This document shows positions 61,006 to 64,000 of a DNA stretch of 64,000 bases, piece after piece. The DNA comes from Bradyrhizobium sp. AZCC 1693. GTDB taxonomy: Bacteria > Pseudomonadota > Alphaproteobacteria > Rhizobiales > Xanthobacteraceae. Position numbers and translations under genes: made by a program. Below the pieces are notes generated by a model. It was not told where the DNA came from and did not search any database. It was given only the letters and a program-made list of their open reading frames with translations. Numbering within the stretch: the stretch's first letter is position 1; the number at the start of each line of letters is the position of its first letter. The stretch spans positions 3,782,001 to 3,846,000 of the forward strand of contig NZ_JAZHSD010000001.1 of assembly GCF_036924745.1 (NCBI RefSeq), in the 5' to 3' direction.

Positions 61006-62496
61006 ATGGCTGCCACCATTTTGATTGCCGACGACGACGCCGTGCAGCGCCGTTTGGTTGAAAACATGGTGCAGAAATGCGGTTACGAGCCCCTCGTCGT
61101 CGATAGCGGCGATGCAGCCGTGGCCCTGCTGACCGCGCCGGATGCGCAGCCGATCGATGCGGTGGTGCTCGACCTCGTGATGCCCGGCCTCGACGGCCTC
61201 GGCGTGCTTTCAAAAATGCGTGAAGCAGGCCTGAGCATCCCCGTCATCGTGCAGACCGCCCATGGCGGCATCGACAATGTGGTTTCGGCGATGCGCGCCG
61301 GCGCGCAGGATTTCGTGGTCAAGCCGGCGAGCTTCGAACGGTTGCAGGTGTCGCTGCGCAACGCGCTCAACACCTCGGCGCTCAAGGGCGAACTGCAGCG
61401 CATCCGCCATAGCCGCGAGGGCCGGCTGACCTTTGCCGACGTCATCACCCGCAGCGAAACCATGGCGGCCGTGCTGCGCACCGCGCAGAAGGCGGCGAGC
61501 TCGAGCATTCCGGTGCTGGTCGAGGGCGAGTCCGGCGTCGGCAAGGAATTGTTCGCCCGCGCCATCCACGGTTCCAGCGAACGCAAGTCAAAACCCTTCG
61601 TCGCAGTCAATTGCGGCGCTATCCCCGACAATCTCGTGGAATCGATCCTGTTCGGTCACGAGAAGGGCGCCTTCACCGGCGCCACCGAACGCCACATGGG
61701 CAAGTTCGTCGAAGCTTCCGGCGGCACGCTGTTTCTCGACGAGGTCGGCGAGTTGCCGCTGGCGGCGCAGGTAAAGCTCTTGCGCGCGCTGCAGGAAGGC
61801 ACTGTCGAGGCGGTCGGCGGCCGCAAGCCGGTGAAGGTCGACGTCCGCATCATTTCCGCGACCAACCGCAAACTGCTCGACCTCGTGAAGGGCGGCGCGT
61901 TCCGCGAGGACCTGTTCTACCGGCTGCACGTGCTGCCGTTGACGATCCCGCCGCTACGCATGCGGCGCGAAGACATCCCGCATCTGCTCCGGCATTTCCT
62001 GGCGCGCTTTGCCGCCGAGGAAAACCGCACCATCACCGGCATCAGCGGAGAGGCCGTGGCCCATCTCGCGCAGCTCGACTGGCCCGGTAACATCCGCCAG
62101 CTCGAGAACACGGTCTATCGCGCCGTCGTCATGAGCGAGACCGACCTGCTTGGGCTGTCTGATTTCCCGCAAATCCTCGGCCATGCCGCAACCGATGGCC
62201 AGCTCGCGCACAGCGAACCGCTGGTCGTTGCGCCGTCAACGGCGCCCGCGATGGTTTCGGGTAGTGATATACCGATTGCTCCGCTCGCCAATGCCGGCAG
62301 CCTTGCGATGCTGACCGCCACCGGCGAGGTGCGGCCGCTCGAAGACATGGAAAACGAGATCATCCGTTTTGCGATCTCGCATTATCGCGGTCAGATGTCG
62401 GAAGTCGCGCGGCGGCTCAAGATCGGCCGCTCCACGCTCTACCGCAAGCTCGACGAGGCTGCCGCGAACGACCCGGCCGAAGGGGACGCGGACTGA
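61006..62496 (+). CDS. Sigma-54-dependent response regulator, NtrC family (TacA-like)
   Basis: A 496-residue regulator: receiver domain (about 1-125, acidic D9-D11, phosphoacceptor D56 in VVLDLVMPG, K106), AAA+ domain with Walker A GESGVGKE (174-181), the sigma-54 contact GAFTGA (221-226), Walker B LFLDEVGEL, and a Fis-type HTH at the C-terminus (MSEVARRLKIGRSTLYRKLD). A linker of about 70 residues precedes the HTH. A CtrA box upstream fits a cell-cycle regulator such as Caulobacter TacA. That orthology is inference. Confidence 0.88.
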   Translation: MAATILIADDDAVQRRLVENMVQKCGYEPLVVDSGDAAVALLTAPDAQPIDAVVLDLVMPGLDGLGVLSKMREAGLSIPVIVQTAHGGIDNVVSAMRAGAQDFVVKPASFERLQVSLRNALNTSALKGELQRIRHSREGRLTFADVITRSETMAAVLRTAQKAASSSIPVLVEGESGVGKELFARAIHGSSERKSKPFVAVNCGAIPDNLVESILFGHEKGAFTGATERHMGKFVEASGGTLFLDEVGELPLAAQVKLLRALQEGTVEAVGGRKPVKVDVRIISATNRKLLDLVKGGAFREDLFYRLHVLPLTIPPLRMRREDIPHLLRHFLARFAAEENRTITGISGEAVAHLAQLDWPGNIRQLENTVYRAVVMSETDLLGLSDFPQILGHAATDGQLAHSEPLVVAPSTAPAMVSGSDIPIAPLANAGSLAMLTATGEVRPLEDMENEIIRFAISHYRGQMSEVARRLKIGRSTLYRKLDEAAANDPAEGDAD

Positions 62497-62860
62497 GCGG
62501 ACGCGGCGGGCGATTATGGCGCCCGCATGGCAAAGATCGTGGCAAACCAACGACATCGGTGGTTCGGAAGCTTTTGAACCGTGGCTTGGCGGTGACAGAC
62601 AAAAGGCGGGGAGCGTGGCAAAACCATCCAACCCGAATGCAAACGGGTAGTTTGAGGTCAGTTTGTCGTGAGTTGTCCCGCATGGCGCTGGCTGCATGAG
62701 AGGGGCATATGTATCGTCTGCTGTATCGTCTGCGTTTGAACCGTGGCGTGCAGGCGTACGACTGAGAAACCGATCGAGCCGGCGCTTCCCGCGCAAGCCG
62801 TGACGAGCAATACCTAACGACTGTTCCATGCCGGGGCAGTTCGCCCAAGGGGGTGTGACG
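62497..62860. other. Intergenic, no supported gene
   Basis: About 360 bp with two small tandem copies of TGTATCGTCTGC (62710-62733) and a repeated TTTGAACCGTGGC (62573 and 62735). No gene. It should contain the promoter of the next gene. Confidence 0.45.
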
Positions 62861-64000
62861 ATGCGTGACTGTTCGACGAATCGTGCAGGATTTGACCGCG
62901 TGCTGATGGCCGTCGCGGCAACCTTCCTCACGGTGTCCGCGACCTCTGCACTGGCGGCCCAGTCGACCACGCCGCGCGCCAGCGCTGCCGAGCTCGCGAT
63001 CGACGCAGCAGTCCCCCGCCCCGAACCGGCGAACGTTCCGCCTCCCACCGTCGGCGACTTCAAGATGGACACCACCGCCACGGTGCCTGACGCAGCAAAG
63101 GCGGTCGCGAAACCGAACGAGCCCGATGCGACCGCAAAGGCAGCCGAGCCCAAAACCGACGCCAAGCCGGCAGAGACCGTCACCGCACCTGCGGCTAACG
63201 ATGCTGCAACCGCCACGCCTCCGGCTGCGACAGCCACCGCGCCCGCCGCCGAACCCGCCAAGGAGCCGGTGAAGGTGAGCACCGTCGCCCCGGCCGACCA
63301 GCCGGTCGCCGACCGCCTGCGCGACATGATCGGCGCCAAATCGCTGCGCTATTTCGACCGCAAGAACGAGCGCGCTGCCGTCGAGAAGTTCTACTCGGCG
63401 CGCGACTATGCGCCGCAATGGACGCAAGCCGGCAAATTGACCGATAGCGGCAAGGGCGTGATCGCCCGTTTGAAGGATGCCGCCTCCGAGGGCCTCAACG
63501 CGGCCGACTATCCGGTGCCGGATTTTGCCGCCGCCGCTTCGCCGGACCAGCTTGCCGAAGCCGAACTGAAACTGACCGCGAGCATGCTCGACTATGCACG
63601 ACAGGCCCAGAGCGGCCGGATGCACTGGTCGCAGGTTTCCGCCGACATCCAATATCCCGAACACCCGACCGATCCGGCGGAAGTGCTCGCCAATATCTCG
63701 ACTGCCAAGGACGCTTCGGCGGCGCTCGACGGCTACAACCCGCCACACAAGCTCTACAAGGAGCTGAAAGCCAAGCTCGCCGAGCTGCGCGGCCAGGGCG
63801 ACGGACCGATGATCCACATCGCCGAGGGTCCGGCGCTGGCTTACAAGGCTGCGACCAAGAAGCTGGGTGAGGTCGCGCCGGAAGATCCGCGTGTGCCGCA
63901 ACTGCGCGCCAAGCTCGGCATCGCCGACCATCCCGACAGCACGCATTACGACGCCAAGGTCGCATCCGCCGTGCGCAAATTCCAGGAGGGCGTCGATCTG
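62861..64000 (+). CDS. L,D-transpeptidase family protein (YcbB-like), 3' truncated by window
   Basis: The frame starts at an ATG after AAGGGGGTG and stays open to the window end (380 codons seen). A signal peptide (about 1-33, ending SALAA) is followed by an alanine/proline-rich linker of about 110 residues. A scaffold domain comes next, beginning RYFDRKNERAAVEKFYSARDY, with WTQAGKLTDSGKGVIARLKDA. The last residues (DAKVASAVRKFQEG) begin a peptidoglycan-binding-like domain. The catalytic YkuD domain must lie beyond the window. It would crosslink peptidoglycan in the periplasm. Confidence 0.83.
   Translation, partial: MRDCSTNRAGFDRVLMAVAATFLTVSATSALAAQSTTPRASAAELAIDAAVPRPEPANVPPPTVGDFKMDTTATVPDAAKAVAKPNEPDATAKAAEPKTDAKPAETVTAPAANDAATATPPAATATAPAAEPAKEPVKVSTVAPADQPVADRLRDMIGAKSLRYFDRKNERAAVEKFYSARDYAPQWTQAGKLTDSGKGVIARLKDAASEGLNAADYPVPDFAAAASPDQLAEAELKLTASMLDYARQAQSGRMHWSQVSADIQYPEHPTDPAEVLANISTAKDASAALDGYNPPHKLYKELKAKLAELRGQGDGPMIHIAEGPALAYKAATKKLGEVAPEDPRVPQLRAKLGIADHPDSTHYDAKVASAVRKFQEGVDL

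Noticed and set aside
1..64000. tRNA or rRNA genes
   Set aside because: I saw no cloverleaf with the expected T-arm or CCA-adjacent pattern and no rRNA-like sequence, though an eye scan can miss a tRNA.

Overview
The window looks like chromosomal DNA of a Bradyrhizobium-like alphaproteobacterium (Bradyrhizobiaceae). The grounds are high-GC coding DNA, long antisense shadow frames, rhizobial small gene families (YdcH/DUF465 pairs, DUF3072, aa3 oxidase subunit IV beside pntAB), Irr-type iron-control motifs, a CtrA box, and dispersed intergenic repeats of the kind I remember from that family. This taxonomic call is inference from recognition, not a search. I found no rRNA, tRNA or CRISPR array.

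Layout. 1-4.2 kb: end of a tripartite tricarboxylate transporter operon (tctC partial, tctB, tctA), then a TetR-SDR pair with matching operators. 4.4-6.8 kb: an IS91-like unit (Y2 HUH transposase plus tyrosine recombinase). 7.1-16.9 kb: metallophosphoesterase, cNMP-binding protein, threonine dehydratase-like enzyme, a ferric-iron ABC pair (fbpA, fbpB) behind two iron-control elements, the scoA-scoB-GNAT operon and an AsmA-like protein. 16.9-24.0 kb is the accessory stretch: an AT-richer deoxyribosyltransferase/TIR-like gene, three overlapping small genes, a DUF3072 gene, an RHH regulator coupled to a PHB-depolymerase-type esterase, and one dispersed intergenic element that has been hit by both an IS110 and an IS30 element.

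24.2-32 kb: sugar ABC genes without an ATPase, a papain-like protease with a chagasin-like inhibitor, and a polyamine-type ABC operon (potG, potH, potI) without a binding protein. 32-46 kb: GlcG/HbpS-like protein, TPR protein, membrane class III cyclase, glpD, a PAS-GGDEF-EAL protein, LhgO-like oxidase, small conserved proteins, a diguanylate cyclase, purE-purK, aquaporin and rpsU with a clear terminator. 46-64 kb: TPR lipoprotein, a tandem-repeat membrane-anchored protein, Ca2+/H+ antiporter with cupin, alpha/beta hydrolase, the pntA1-pntA2-pntB transhydrogenase, a 50-residue aa3 oxidase subunit, an AbrB-Doc toxin-antitoxin pair, TetR with a sterol-desaturase-family enzyme, a frameshifted intradiol dioxygenase, oligoendopeptidase F, an XRE pair, a TerC-family protein, a sigma-54 response regulator behind a CtrA box, and the start of an L,D-transpeptidase-type protein.

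Most signals of interest are regulatory or mobile: two iron-control elements before fbpA, a perfect 12+12 bp inverted repeat before the RHH-phaZ pair, a TTAA-N7-TTAA box before a TacA-like regulator, TetR operators at two loci, an IS110 with a 189-nt leader that could encode a bridge RNA, and an IS30 inserted inside a hairpin that can be rebuilt exactly. The protease-inhibitor pair and the AT-richer TIR-like gene are the best candidates for under-described protein function.
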